Positions 17,831-26,615 of a stretch of DNA of 64,000 nt are shown piece after piece. Within the stretch, counting starts at the first letter, position 1. Each line of letters starts with the position of its first letter. The translations under genes and the position numbers were made by a program. The stretch covers positions 1 to 64,000 of the forward strand of contig CAVXYK010000008.1 of NCBI GenBank assembly GCA_963765875.1, given 5' to 3'. This DNA comes from JAWKOK01 sp963765875 (GTDB lineage Bacteria > Chloroflexota > Anaerolineae > Caldilineales > Caldilineaceae). The notes under the pieces are model-generated. The model had not been told where the DNA came from and made no database searches. It was given only the letters and a program-made list of their open reading frames with translations.

Positions 17831-18163
17831 TCAAATATGGCGGCTGTGTGGCGGCCCACTCTTGCGGGCGGACAGGATCGCCGCCAGCGCTAACGCATCC
17901 GCCTCCTCTACCGCCTCTGCTCCCACCACGCTCATCTCCGGGTGCAGGGTACGGAGGGCCTGGATCAGCGCCGGGTCTGTGGTGGCGGGGTCGTAGAGCA
18001 GCACCCCTTGGCGCAGGATTGCCACCTGGTCCGCCGCACTGGGGTCGTGCGGATCGATCTGGATCACGCGCACGCCAGGGTCGGCGCGCAGGGTATGTTC
18101 GACTCGGCTCAACTGGGGACTGTTGCCGTAGATTAGAATCAGGGGCAGGCTGGGTTTGGTCAT
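17831..18163 (-). CDS. small receiver-like hypothetical protein
   Basis: A 110-residue protein from ATG 18163 (MTKPSLPLILIYGNSPQLSR). Alternating hydrophobic strands (LPLILIYG, VRVIQID, QGVLLYDP, EMSVVGAEA) and helices resemble a receiver fold, but the acidic pocket and the conserved Lys are not evident; YDPATTD stands where the phosphoacceptor loop would be. No strong ribosome site is visible, and in-frame upstream codons give a hydrophobic leader that lies in the terminator region, so they were not used. It is followed at 68 bases by the cap of another degenerate receiver gene. I do not recognise a named family. Confidence 0.55.
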   Translation of the reverse strand: MTKPSLPLILIYGNSPQLSRVEHTLRADPGVRVIQIDPHDPSAADQVAILRQGVLLYDPATTDPALIQALRTLHPEMSVVGAEAVEEADALALAAILSARKSGPPHSRHI

Positions 18164-18236
18164 AGTGGGGCCAAGCTTACACCAAAAACGGAGAGACAAA
18201 CGGCCAACAAACGGCCAACTTTGGGGGAAATGGGTA

Positions 18237-18284
18237 AAAAGAGAGGGGTGGGGCGTGAAAATCACGCCGCACCCCTCTCTTTTA
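18237..18284. terminator. strong bidirectional terminator
   Basis: A nearly perfect 21-base inverted repeat: AAAAGAGAGGGGTGGGGCGT then a short AATC-type loop and the complement ending in CTCTCTTTT. It is A-rich on one side and T-rich on the other, so it can stop transcription both ways. It lies after the toxin-like gene (minus strand), upstream of the gene at 18163. Confidence 0.85.
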
Positions 18285-18339
18285 CTTCTTCCAGGCGTTC
18301 GACTTTTGTCAAAGGTCGAAGGCCTATTGATGGTCTAAC

Positions 18340-18681
18340 CTAGTCACCAAAATGTTCTTCCACGGCTTGCAGGAATTCTGCAAAGCTCATCGGGGGACAG
18401 GTGATGTGCTGATCTGGATCAGCAAAAGGATGGCAGTGCCAGCCCACTTTGGCATTGTCCGCGCCGTAGATCCGCCTTCCAACCTGAACCAGTGCAAACG
18501 CACTCTTATCGGTTGCCAGGTTATGGAACACATTGATAAAGGTCTCCGTCGGCGCAAGGTGTACCCGGACGTGGAGAACGTCAATGTCTACGATACGTTC
18601 TTCAATCTGGCGAACCAGGGGTGACCGGCGGCAAACTTGGCGCATTTCATGGAGGAGTTGCGTCGTTGTCAGGGCAGCCAT
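18340..18681 (-). CDS. TumE/DUF6516-like putative toxin
   Basis: A 113-residue protein from ATG 18681 (MAALTTTQLLHEM). The core matches the DUF6516/TumE pattern: IVDIDVLHVRVHLAPTETF, INVFHNLATDKSAFALVQVG, RRIYGADNA and WHCHPFADPDQH, a strand set followed by a 'D-N-A' and 'H-x-H' region and a C-terminal helix SFAEFLQAVEEHF. Members are toxins or toxin-like proteins always paired with a small upstream gene; the mechanism is not established for this branch. It overlaps the upstream partner by 13 bases, and is followed by a strong terminator, so the pair forms a self-contained bicistron. Confidence 0.7.
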   Translation of the reverse strand: MAALTTTQLLHEMRQVCRRSPLVRQIEERIVDIDVLHVRVHLAPTETFINVFHNLATDKSAFALVQVGRRIYGADNAKVGWHCHPFADPDQHITCPPMSFAEFLQAVEEHFGD

Positions 18682-18983
18682 GCAAAACTTCCGCTCAGTC
18701 GATTCCGCCGGGTGACCAAACCCTCCCACATCAGATAATCGTCTTCCGCCTCGAATGTGTAATGCTCTGGACGATCTTCACTTTCCCAAAGTTGGCGGTA
18801 GGCATCAAAAGACATGCCATATTTGCCTTCAAACTGGCGCAACCCAGCGTCCAAGTCGGCCAGCTTTTGGCGGGCATAGTCCCGGATCATCATGGTCAGG
18901 GCTGCATCAACCCGCGCTTCGCCGGTCAGATCAATAATCGCTTGGGCCGTCTCTTTGGGCAGCATCATTGTCGTGTCGGACAT
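18669..18983 (-). CDS. putative antitoxin partner of the TumE-like protein
   Basis: A 104-residue, mostly helical protein from ATG 18983 behind AGGAGAAA. It begins MSDTTMMLPKETAQAIIDL, continues ALTMMIRDYARQKLADLDAG, then FEGKYGMSFDAYRQLWESED and the acidic FEAEDDYLMWEGL. Small proteins with a 'KYGMS-F' element and an acidic end with W-E-G/A-L commonly precede DUF6516 genes and are taken to be their antitoxins. It precedes and overlaps the toxin-like gene. It is not an HTH protein as far as can be seen, so autoregulation is uncertain. Confidence 0.65.
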   Translation of the reverse strand: MSDTTMMLPKETAQAIIDLTGEARVDAALTMMIRDYARQKLADLDAGLRQFEGKYGMSFDAYRQLWESEDRPEHYTFEAEDDYLMWEGLVTRRNRLSGSFAWLP

Positions 18984-19112
18984 CTGCTTTCTCCTGGGGA
19001 ACAATTACGTGGACATCCGGGTACAAAGAAAAGTATATCACAACTTCTTCCCCCCTCAACCTAAAACCGGGTGAAATTCACGATACGGGCAGGATCAGCA
19101 AGCACGCCACTC

Positions 19113-19177
19113 GCATTCCGGGATTAGGCCAGACGACACCGATTTACCGGATTCGCACCGGCCTAATCCCGGAATGC
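19113..19177 (-). terminator. terminator-like hairpin after the kinase-regulator gene
   Basis: A perfect 18-base inverted repeat (GCATTCCGGGATTAGGCC at 19113-19130; complement at 19160-19177), 10 bases after the stop of the gene at 19187. No T-run follows. Confidence 0.6.
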
Positions 19178-19186
19178 TGACACCCT

Positions 19187-21436
19187 CTAAAGCCCCCGCC
19201 CCCTGGCATACCGCTCCGCCTCGGCCCGGCTGTTGACATGCAGGGGAGACATGATCTCCTTCATATAGCGACGCACGGTGCGCTCGCTCAGGTTGAGCGC
19301 CATGCCGATCTGGATGTAGGTGCGGCCCTTGGCCACTTGGCCCAGGATGTGCGATTGTTCGTCGGTCAATGTGACGTCGGGCTGGGCTTGCAGGTGATTC
19401 TGGAATTCGGCCAGGACCTTGCCCGCCAGCTCCGGGGCCAGGGGCGGGACGCCGTCCACCAGCCCGGTGATGAGCAGGAAGATGTCGGCGGCGGTCATAC
19501 TCTTGAGCAGATAGCCCGAGGCCCCGGCCTTGAGCGCCTCGAAGAGGGTCTCGTCCTCGGCAGAGACCGAGAGCATGACAATCTCCACCGCTGGGTTTTC
19601 GGCTTTGATACGCCGGGTGGCCTCGATGCCGTCGCACACCGGCATGTGGATGTCCATGACGATCACATCCGGGCGCGTGGTGCGGGCCAGTTCCTGGGCT
19701 TCCAGGCCGTCGTGGGCCATGCCCACCACATGCAGCCCATAGGCCGTGAGCAAGTTGTTCAGCCCCTCCAGGAAGATGGGTTGGTCGTCCACCAGCAGCA
19801 CGCGCGAATCCTTCAGCGGCCGTTTTCCTGTAAACGATTCAGACTGGGCCAGGTCGTCGGCCCCGCCGCGGCCCACGGGGAAGGTGACTTCGACGCGGGC
19901 GCCTGCACCGGGCAGGCTGTGAATCTGCAAGCTTCCGCCCAGGGCCTTGGCTCGCTCGGCCATGCCGGACAGGCCAAAGTGCAGGGCGGCCTCTTCCCCT
20001 CCTTCCTCTTCCCCTTCCGCGCCAAGGCTGTCGGTCTGGTCGAGATCGGAAAGCGTTCGAGCACGGGCAACGGGGTCGGACGCAGGTGTCGCGGCGTCAA
20101 ACCCTCTGCCGGCATCGGCGATGATCACGCGCATCAGCGCCCCCTCCTGGCGGAAGCAAACCTGGGCCTGATCCACACCGCTGTGCAGACGGGCGTTGGT
20201 CAGGGCCTCTTGGATGATGCGCAGTAGGTGCAGTTCCTTGTCCGGCGGCAACAGGGGGCCGTCACTCTCCGGCAGTTCCAGGGTCACACGCATCTGGTAG
20301 AGGTGGCGTAGGCGGACGGCATAGGCGCGCAGGCTTTCCCAGAAATCATGCGACTCCGCGGCCCCTGCTTTCATGCCCAGGATGAATTCCCGCACTTGGT
20401 TGTGGGCATCCTGGGCCACATCCTCCAACCGCTCCAGGGCGATCAGCCCGGCCTCCTGCTTCTGCGCAGCAAAGAGGGCCTCGGCGGCCTGGCTTTGCAG
20501 GCTGAGGAAGCCGAAGACCTGGCCCAAGCGGTCGTGGAGTTCCTGGCCAATCTGGGTCCGTTCTTCCAGGGTGGCAATGGCCCGTTGCTGGCTGAGCAGC
20601 CGGGCCTCGGTGTGGGTGCGCTCGGTAATGTCCCGGCTGAAGCGGGCATAGCCCAGCAGGTTTTTGGCCTCGTCGTAGATGCCGGATATGCGGGAGGCGA
20701 TGTGGCGGGGACCGTTTGGCCCCTCCTGGACCATCACATATTCGTGGGCGCCCTGGCTTTCCACCGTACGCAAGCCGGCCTCGAAGCGCTCGGCGTGGCG
20801 CTCTTGGGTGCAGACATCGGCGATGGGCCGGCCCAAAGCGTCGGCTTCGGCCGTGTTGTACATCTCCTCGGCCTGGGGGTTGAAATAGGTGATGCGCAGA
20901 TCCCGGTCTGTGGTGATGATGGCGCGATCGTCGGCGCTGCGCAGAATACTGTCGAGATAGGCGCGCTGTTCCGCCAGCGCCGTCTATGCGCGCACCGCGC
21001 ATCGATCTCTTGCTCTAGCTGGACATTCTGCGCTTGCAGACGCCGGCGCAGGCTGCGCAAGAGCAGATGCCGCTGCATCCGCGCCACCACTTCCTGGGGC
21101 GCGAAGGGTTTGACGATATAGTCCACGGCCTGCATGTCAAAGGCCCGCACCTTCTCCTCGATCCCGCTCTGCACGGTGAGGAAGATGACCGGCAGTTCGT
21201 CCGTCCCCGCACGTTGCTTGATGTGCGCGAACAACTCGAAGCCATCCATGTCCGGCAGATTCACATCCAGCAGGGCGATATCCGGGGCGTTGGACGCCAT
21301 TGCATCCAGCGCGCCGGCACCGTCTTCGGCGATCATCACGCGGAAATTCGCCAGCGCGCAGGAATTCAAAGAGTACGCCCAAATTGGCCATCTCATCGTC
21401 CACTACCAGCACAGTCTCCCTGGGCTGATCGTTCAT
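19187..21436 (-). CDS. single-chain REC-PAS-histidine kinase-REC-LuxR regulator (two frameshifts)
   Basis: About 750 residues once two single-base shifts (near 21350 and 20985) are bridged. Order: N-terminal receiver (TVLVVDDEMANLGVL, DIALLDVNLPDMDGFEL with phosphoacceptor Asp, YIVKPFAPQEV); coiled linker; PAS domain (DSILRSADDRAIITTDRDLR, ITYFNPQAEEMYN); HisKA_3 (ERTQIGQELHDRLGQVFGFL, His in ELHDRLGQ); HATPase_c (IIQEALTNARLHSGVDQ, LHFGLSGMAERA); second receiver (VLLVDDQPIFLEGLNNLL, DVIVMDIHMPVCDG, GYLLKSMT); LuxR-type HTH (ILGQVAKGRTYIQIGMALNL, SERTVRRYMKEI). It therefore holds sensor, kinase, receiver and DNA-binding output in one cytoplasmic chain. Its ATG overlaps the stop of the upstream hybrid kinase (ATGA), so the two are coupled. 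Confidence 0.88.
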
Positions 21437-24400
21437 GCCAAAGACTCCTTGAGTAGTTCGCGAATCCGTCTCAATCTAAATTCCTGGGCCAATTGCTGCA
21501 ATATTTCGACGAACGGCGCGTATTCGTTTTCGTCTTGCGCCAGTTCAGCCAACTGCCGGCTCAACGCTTCAATATCGCCGGCCACCGCCAGCCCATGCAG
21601 GGCTTCCAACGTCGCGACGGGGGGCAGCGTCGGCAAGGTGGGCTCAGGGGCGGTCTGCATGTGGGTAGCCTGGGTGTGCGCGGGCTTGCGGGCGGATGGT
21701 TCCGGCTGATCGGACTGCCACTCCAGCCCCAGCAGTTGCTGCAACTGGGCCAGCAGCCGCTCGGCGTCGATGGGCTTGGGCAGAAAAGCGTCCCCACCCT
21801 CGGCCAGGCTGCGCCACTGATCGGCTTCGTAGACGCTGGCCGAGGTGGCGATGACGGGCGTGCCATGCAGGGTCGGGGATGCCTTGACGCGCCGGATCAG
21901 CTCGTAGCCGTCCATCTCCGGCATGAGCAGATCCGTGATGATGATGTCCGGCTGAACGTCATCGGCCTGGGCCAATCCGCCCGCCCATCTTCCGCTTCCA
22001 CCACTGTAAACTGAAGTGGAGCAAGCAGATCGGTCAACACGGCCCGGTTTTCCCAGCGATCATCCACAACCAGCACAGTATACCCCGCGCCGTTCAGGCT
22101 GCTGATTTTTCGGTCGATCGGTGCCGAGAGCGCCGCGCCCATTCCCACGACAGGCAAGCGTAGATCGAACCAGAAGACGCTGCCCTGGTCTACCTGACTC
22201 TGCACCTGAATATCCCCGCCCAGCAACGCCACCAGATTGCGGCTGATAGACAGACCAAGCCCTGTCCCCGCGGCCTGCTGTTCCTGGTCGCCTGCCTGTT
22301 GAAAGGGATCGAAGATGTTCGTCAGCGCAGCGGGCGGGATGCCGACGCCCGTATCGTCCACCGAAAAACGGACGTTGGCTGTGTTATCCGCTCTGTTTTC
22401 TTCTGGATGAGACGTGACGAGGGAAACGTGAAGCGTTACGCTGCCCTCATGTGTAAACTTGATGGCGTTGCCCAGCAGGTTGAGCAGCACCTGACGCAGG
22501 CGGCGCTCGTCTGTGCGCACGTGGGCCGGCAATCCTTCGTCCAACGTTAATCGAAAATCGATGCCCTTGCCTTCGGCGCGCACGCGCACGATCTCGCCGA
22601 TGCCGTGCAGAAAGGCCGGGAAGTGAAAGTCGGTGGGATAGAGTTCGATGGCGCCCGATTCGACCTTGGCCAGATCGAGCACGTCGTTGATCAAGGCCAG
22701 CAGATGGTTGCCGCTCTGCCGGATCACGTTGAGGCCCTGTTGCTGGCGAGGCGTGGTGACCGGGTCGCGGCGGATGATCTGGGTGTAGCCCAAAATGCCG
22801 TTGAGGGGGGTGCGCAGTTCGTGGCTCATGGTGGTGAGGAAGACGCTCTTGGCGCGGTTGGCAGTCTCGGCCTCATCCCGGGCGACGGCCAACTCGGCGG
22901 TGCGTTCGGCAACCTGGGTTTCCAGTTCACGGTTGCGCTGCTGCACCGAATTCACCCGCCAGCGCACGCCGCCCAGCACAAGCCCGATGGCCACAATTAA
23001 CATGCCGGCCCGGAACCAGAGGGTCTGCCACCAGGGCGGTATGATGGTGATGGGCAGGGCGACCTCCTGTTCGCTCCAGATGCCGTCATTGTTCGAACCG
23101 CGCACGCGCAGTGTGTAGCTGCCGGGGGGCAGGCCGGCGAAGTCCACGCTGGCCTGTTTGCTGGTGCGCTGGGTCCACTCGGTTTGAAAGCCATCCAGTT
23201 TAAATTCATAGCGATTCTGCTGGGGCGAAAAGTAGCTGAGCGCGGCCAAATCGAAGCCGAAGTCGTTCTGGTCGTGGGCCAACGTCAATGAATCGAGGTG
23301 CTCAATCGGTCTCGTAAGGGGCGACCCCTCCACCCCAGGCCTGACCGGGCGGTTGTTCAGACGAAACTCGGTCAGGAATAGGGGGGTGCGTCCATGTTGG
23401 TTTCGATCTCGTCGGGATGGAAGACTTGCAGCCCGGCATAGCTGCCGAAATAGAACTGGCCATCGCCGGCCTTGAGCTGCGCGCCCATCTGCCAGGAGTC
23501 AAAGTTCTGCACCCCCTGCCGATAGTCAAAGATGTCCACTTGTTCCGTCTGGGGATTGAAGCGGGCGATGCCTTGGCGACCGGTCAGCCACAGATTGCCG
23601 GCCTCGTCCGCCAAAATCTGGTGGACACCGGCGGGGATTCCAGGAATTTTGCCATAATGGGTAAAGATGTCCGTCGCTGGATCCAGTCTATCCAGCCCCC
23701 CACTCCGGGTGCCGATCCAGACAATACCCTCTCCATCCACATAGACGGCACGCACAGCGGCCAGGGCCAGAGAGTTAGGGTCGCGCAGATCCGACAGATA
23801 ATTGGTGAAGGTCTCGGTGCTGGGGTCGAAGCGATTGAGGCCGTTGTTGGTGGCAATCCAAAGTGTGCCATCCGGCGCGGCCGCGAAACTGTTAACCTGC
23901 CTGCCGGTCAGGCTGTTGACGGTGTTGTCTTCGTAGGGGTAGTGGGTGAAAGTTCCGGTGGCCGGGTCGAAACGGCTCAAGCCTCGGTTGTACATGCCCA
24001 TCCAGAGGATGCCGCCGTCGTCCAGATGAAGGGAGAAAATGTCGGCTTCGCTGGGACTGTTGGGGTTGTCTGGGTCAGACGGATAACGGGAAAAGGTCCC
24101 GGTGGCCGGATCAAAGCTGTTCAAGCCATCGTAGCCCGTGCCCACCCACAACGTACCATCCGGGCTCTAGGCCAGGGATTGCACAAAATCGTCACTCAGG
24201 CTGTTGGGATCGTCCGGGTCGTGGCGATAATGGGTAAAGCGCCCGGTGGTCGGCTCATAGCGGTCCAGCCCGTTGCCGGTGCCGAGCCAGATGAAGCCGG
24301 CCGGGTCCTCCAAAACAGCCAGCACCCGATCATGGCTCAGGCTATTCTCGTCCGCGGGGTCATGGCGCAAATGGGTGAAGGGCATGGGTCGGGGGTCAAA

Positions 24401-25603
24401 TCTGTTGATGCCGTTTTCGTCGGTGCCCACCCAGATCAGACCGGAGCGATCCTCGAACATGGTATCCGCCCACTCGCCGGCAAAGCTGGTCTCATCTAGG
24501 GGATCGTTCGGGTAGCGGGTGACAACGCCGGTGGTCAGATCGAACCGGTTGATGCCCAAAGTGTAGAGGCCGACCCAAAGAATCCCGGCACGATCGCGCA
24601 GGACCGTTTCGATTGCGTCCTCGCTTAGACTGTTGGGATTGTCCGGGTCGTGGCGATAGTGGGTGATAATGCCGGTGGCGGGGTCGTAGTGGTTTAATCC
24701 CGAATAGCCGGTGCCGATCCAATAGGTGCCGTCGGGATCCTGATGGAAAGCCCGCACCCGCGGGCCGGAGAGGCTGTTGGGATTGTCCGGGTCATGCTGG
24801 ATGTGGGCAAAACCGCCTGTAGCAGGGTCGTAACGGGATATCCCCTCCAAAAAGCCCCCCACCCACACTGTGTCGGCTCGATCCAAATAGAGCAGACGAA
24901 TGCGGTCATCCCGTATACTGCTGGGATCTTCGGGGTTGTGGCGATAGTGGGTAAAGGTGTTCGTGTTGGGATCGAAGCGATCCAAGCCGTCATAGCGGGT
25001 GCCGACCCACAAGAGACCATCATCGGTTTGGGCCAGGGCAGCAAGGTCGTCACTGGCCACGGAGCTAGGGTCCGCCGGATCGTGGAGATACCATGTGAAG
25101 CGCTCGGTGCGCCGATCAAACTTGTTCAGCCCTTGTTCCGTGGCCACCCAAAAGATGTCCGGATTGTGGTTGTCCTGCAAGACTGCCTCCACATGATTGC
25201 GACTGAGGAAGGTGAGGTCATTGGGGTCATGCTTGTAGACCTTGAACTCGTTGCCATCATAGCGGTTCAGCCCCTCGGCGGTAGCGATCCAGATGAAGCC
25301 CAGATCGTCCTGGATCATATCGTTGACGCCTGGATAGGAGAGGCCATCTTCTGTGTTCAGGCGGTCAAAGACAATGGGATAATGGCAGTACCGCAAAACT
25401 TGCTACGAACACTTCTGTAGCGCAGATCAACCGTTCCAGATGCTACCTCTGGGCTCATAGCAAGTTTTGCGGTACTGCGGATAATGGCTGTTACTATCGG
25501 GGCCATCCTCCTGGGCATGCGTTGGGGTGGCGAAGATAGATCCGGTGGCAAGCGCCAAGAAGAGCACAAGCCGGACAACATGAGCGATCCGTCGTTGGTG
25601 CAT
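21433..25603 (-). CDS. beta-propeller (Reg_prop/Y_Y_Y) hybrid sensor histidine kinase, interrupted
   Basis: About 1390 residues of a transmembrane glycan-type sensor. ATG 25603 starts a signal peptide (MHQRRIAHVVRLVLFLALAT). After a palindromic insertion at 25386-25477 come about 14 Reg_prop repeats (patterns like GTYWIGTGYSGLNHYDPATG, ITHYRHDPDNPNSLS), a Y_Y_Y domain (YEFKLDGFQTEWTQR, GSYTLRVRGSNNDG), a membrane helix near 22970-23040, HisKA (SVFLTTMSHELRTPLNGILG, His), HATPase_c (LLGNAIKFTHEG, DDTGVGIPPAAL, GTGLGLSISR) and a receiver (VLVVDDRWENRAVL, IIITDLLMPEMDGYEL). The tail (LHGLAVAGDIEALSRQLAEL) is a small helical module. Breaks: stops inside the insertion, an in-frame TAG at 24167-24169, and shifts near 23385 (six-G run) and 21985. 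Next to the glycosidase operon it may sense its substrate. Confidence 0.88.
25386..25477. mobile_element. 92-bp palindromic (MITE-like) insertion with target duplication
   Basis: Perfect 20-base terminal inverted repeats (CAGTACCGCAAAACTTGCTA at 25386-25405; complement at 25458-25477) bound 92 bases with no coding capacity. The 9 bases GGATAATGG lie directly on the left (25377-25385) and again on the right one base after the element (25479-25487), a likely target-site duplication. Removing one duplicate and the element restores the kinase reading SNSHYPIVFDR. The added length, 102 bases, keeps the frame but brings in TGA and TAG stops. Confidence 0.85.
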
Positions 25604-25886
25604 CGTATGGTCCTCCCTTACAGCGTGATTGAGACATGGAGTGGGCGAAAAAACGTAACGGGGAGACATTAGCCAGTCCGGCGGCGAGCTACTTTTGAGG
25701 AAAGCGGGATTGATTCACGCATCATTGGTAGTTCAGGCCATAGACGATGTAGTGGAAATGCATTGAGGCTTCTTTTGTCTGTCCGGTAATCGCCTGATTA
25801 CAGGCAATCTGATCATACGGTGTTCATCGGTTGGCGGGTCTCACTCCTTCAGGGAAATGGAGCAACTGACGATTATTGCCCATGGT

Positions 25887-26411
25887 TCATTCTGTTCTTA
25901 CAGCCGGTGAATCTATTTCGTCAAATAGCTCTCTGGCAGCAACCAGGTCAGGAGCATCAAATCCGTCGCCGAACCACCCATAGATCGGAGCGAGGCATTG
26001 CTGCGCTTCAGTGCGATTTCCCAGCCGGAGCTGCAATCGGCTGAAGTCTGTTGTGGCGCCAATCTCCCGTGTTTTTTCCTGCTCTCGGCAAGCGATCGCA
26101 ATGGCCCGCCGAACACAGGACTCGATCTCCTGCAAGCTATCATCTTCCGGCATATACTGCTCTAACAAGAGCGTGCCTCGCGGCCGAAGAACCTCTGTCT
26201 CGAACAGGCGCTCGCCTGTATTCTCGATAACCTTACAGGGCTCGTCCAATAGCGCCAGCCGCTTCCGAATCCGTCCGGCACGGCAACAGGCATCAGCCCT
26301 GATCACACGACGGCACGCACCCAAAACGTGATCTGGCCATTCTGTTGCGCCTGGACCGCTTGCAGATAGCACTGAATTAAAGTAGCAGATTGTCATCTGG
26401 ATAGCCAGCAT
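25887..26411 (-). pseudogene. C-terminal remnant of a TPR-type cyclase/ATPase regulator
   Basis: The reading frame resembles only the last ~130 residues of the large AAA/TPR regulators (often with a cyclase domain) of Chloroflexota and other soil bacteria: ALLDEPCKVIENTGERLFET, LRPRGTLLLEQY, ESCVRRAIAIACREQEKT, LRLGNRTEAQQCLAPIYGWF and GDGFDAPDLVAARELFDEID. These parts match the final TPR and the 'PVYGWFTEGFDTADLKEA' type ending, with many substitutions. No N-terminal cyclase, ATPase or earlier TPRs are present, and nothing suitable lies upstream, so it is a leftover. It sits between the kinase and the glycosidase operon, beside another gene remnant. Confidence 0.6.
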
Positions 26412-26439
26412 GACACCTTAAGAACCGTCACGCCTGCAG

Positions 26440-26557
26440 CGCGCGTCGAATGCCGCGCTATCTAGCGCTCGTGTCAGCAGAGTCGCTGCGACCGGGCGTC
26501 GAGTCACTAATTGCTGATGCAACGGAAGCCAACAACGTGAAAACCAATGATCCCTGA
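26440..26557 (+). pseudogene. remnant of a HAD phosphatase gene, homologous to 14785-14880
   Basis: About 95 bases match the middle of the HAD gene at 14560 at roughly four of five positions, including GCCGCGCTATCTAGCGCT nearly unchanged. In frame it reads RYLALVSAESLRPGVESLIA then DATEANNV and a stop at 26555-26557, against RYLALVAAEPLRPGVEPLFA in the intact gene. No start, motif I or C-terminal motifs are present. Confidence 0.65.
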
Positions 26558-26606
26558 GCCAGCAGCCCAGGTGATGCCGGCGGCATCACCTGGGCTGTTG
26601 GGGCTC
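26556..26606 (-). terminator. terminator-like hairpin after the GH2 operon
   Basis: A perfect 15-base palindromic stem (AGCCCAGGTGATGCC / GGCATCACCTGGGCT, loop of three) with extra outer pairing GAGCC / GGCTC lies 10 bases after the stop of the last GH2 gene. There is no immediate T-run, though TTTT follows 15 bases on. Confidence 0.6.
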
Positions 26607-26615
26607 AATCTGATT

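Noticed and set aside
18340..18983. Restriction or phage-defence island
   Set aside because: Apart from the toxin/antitoxin-like pair there are no nuclease, methylase, integrase or other defence genes around.
19238..20227. 329-residue plus-strand frame over the kinase-regulator gene
   Set aside because: It is antisense to clear kinase and receiver domains and has no recognisable content.
23417..24499. 360-residue plus-strand frame over the propeller repeats
   Set aside because: Its apparent repeats mirror the Reg_prop repeats on the other strand; it is a shadow frame.
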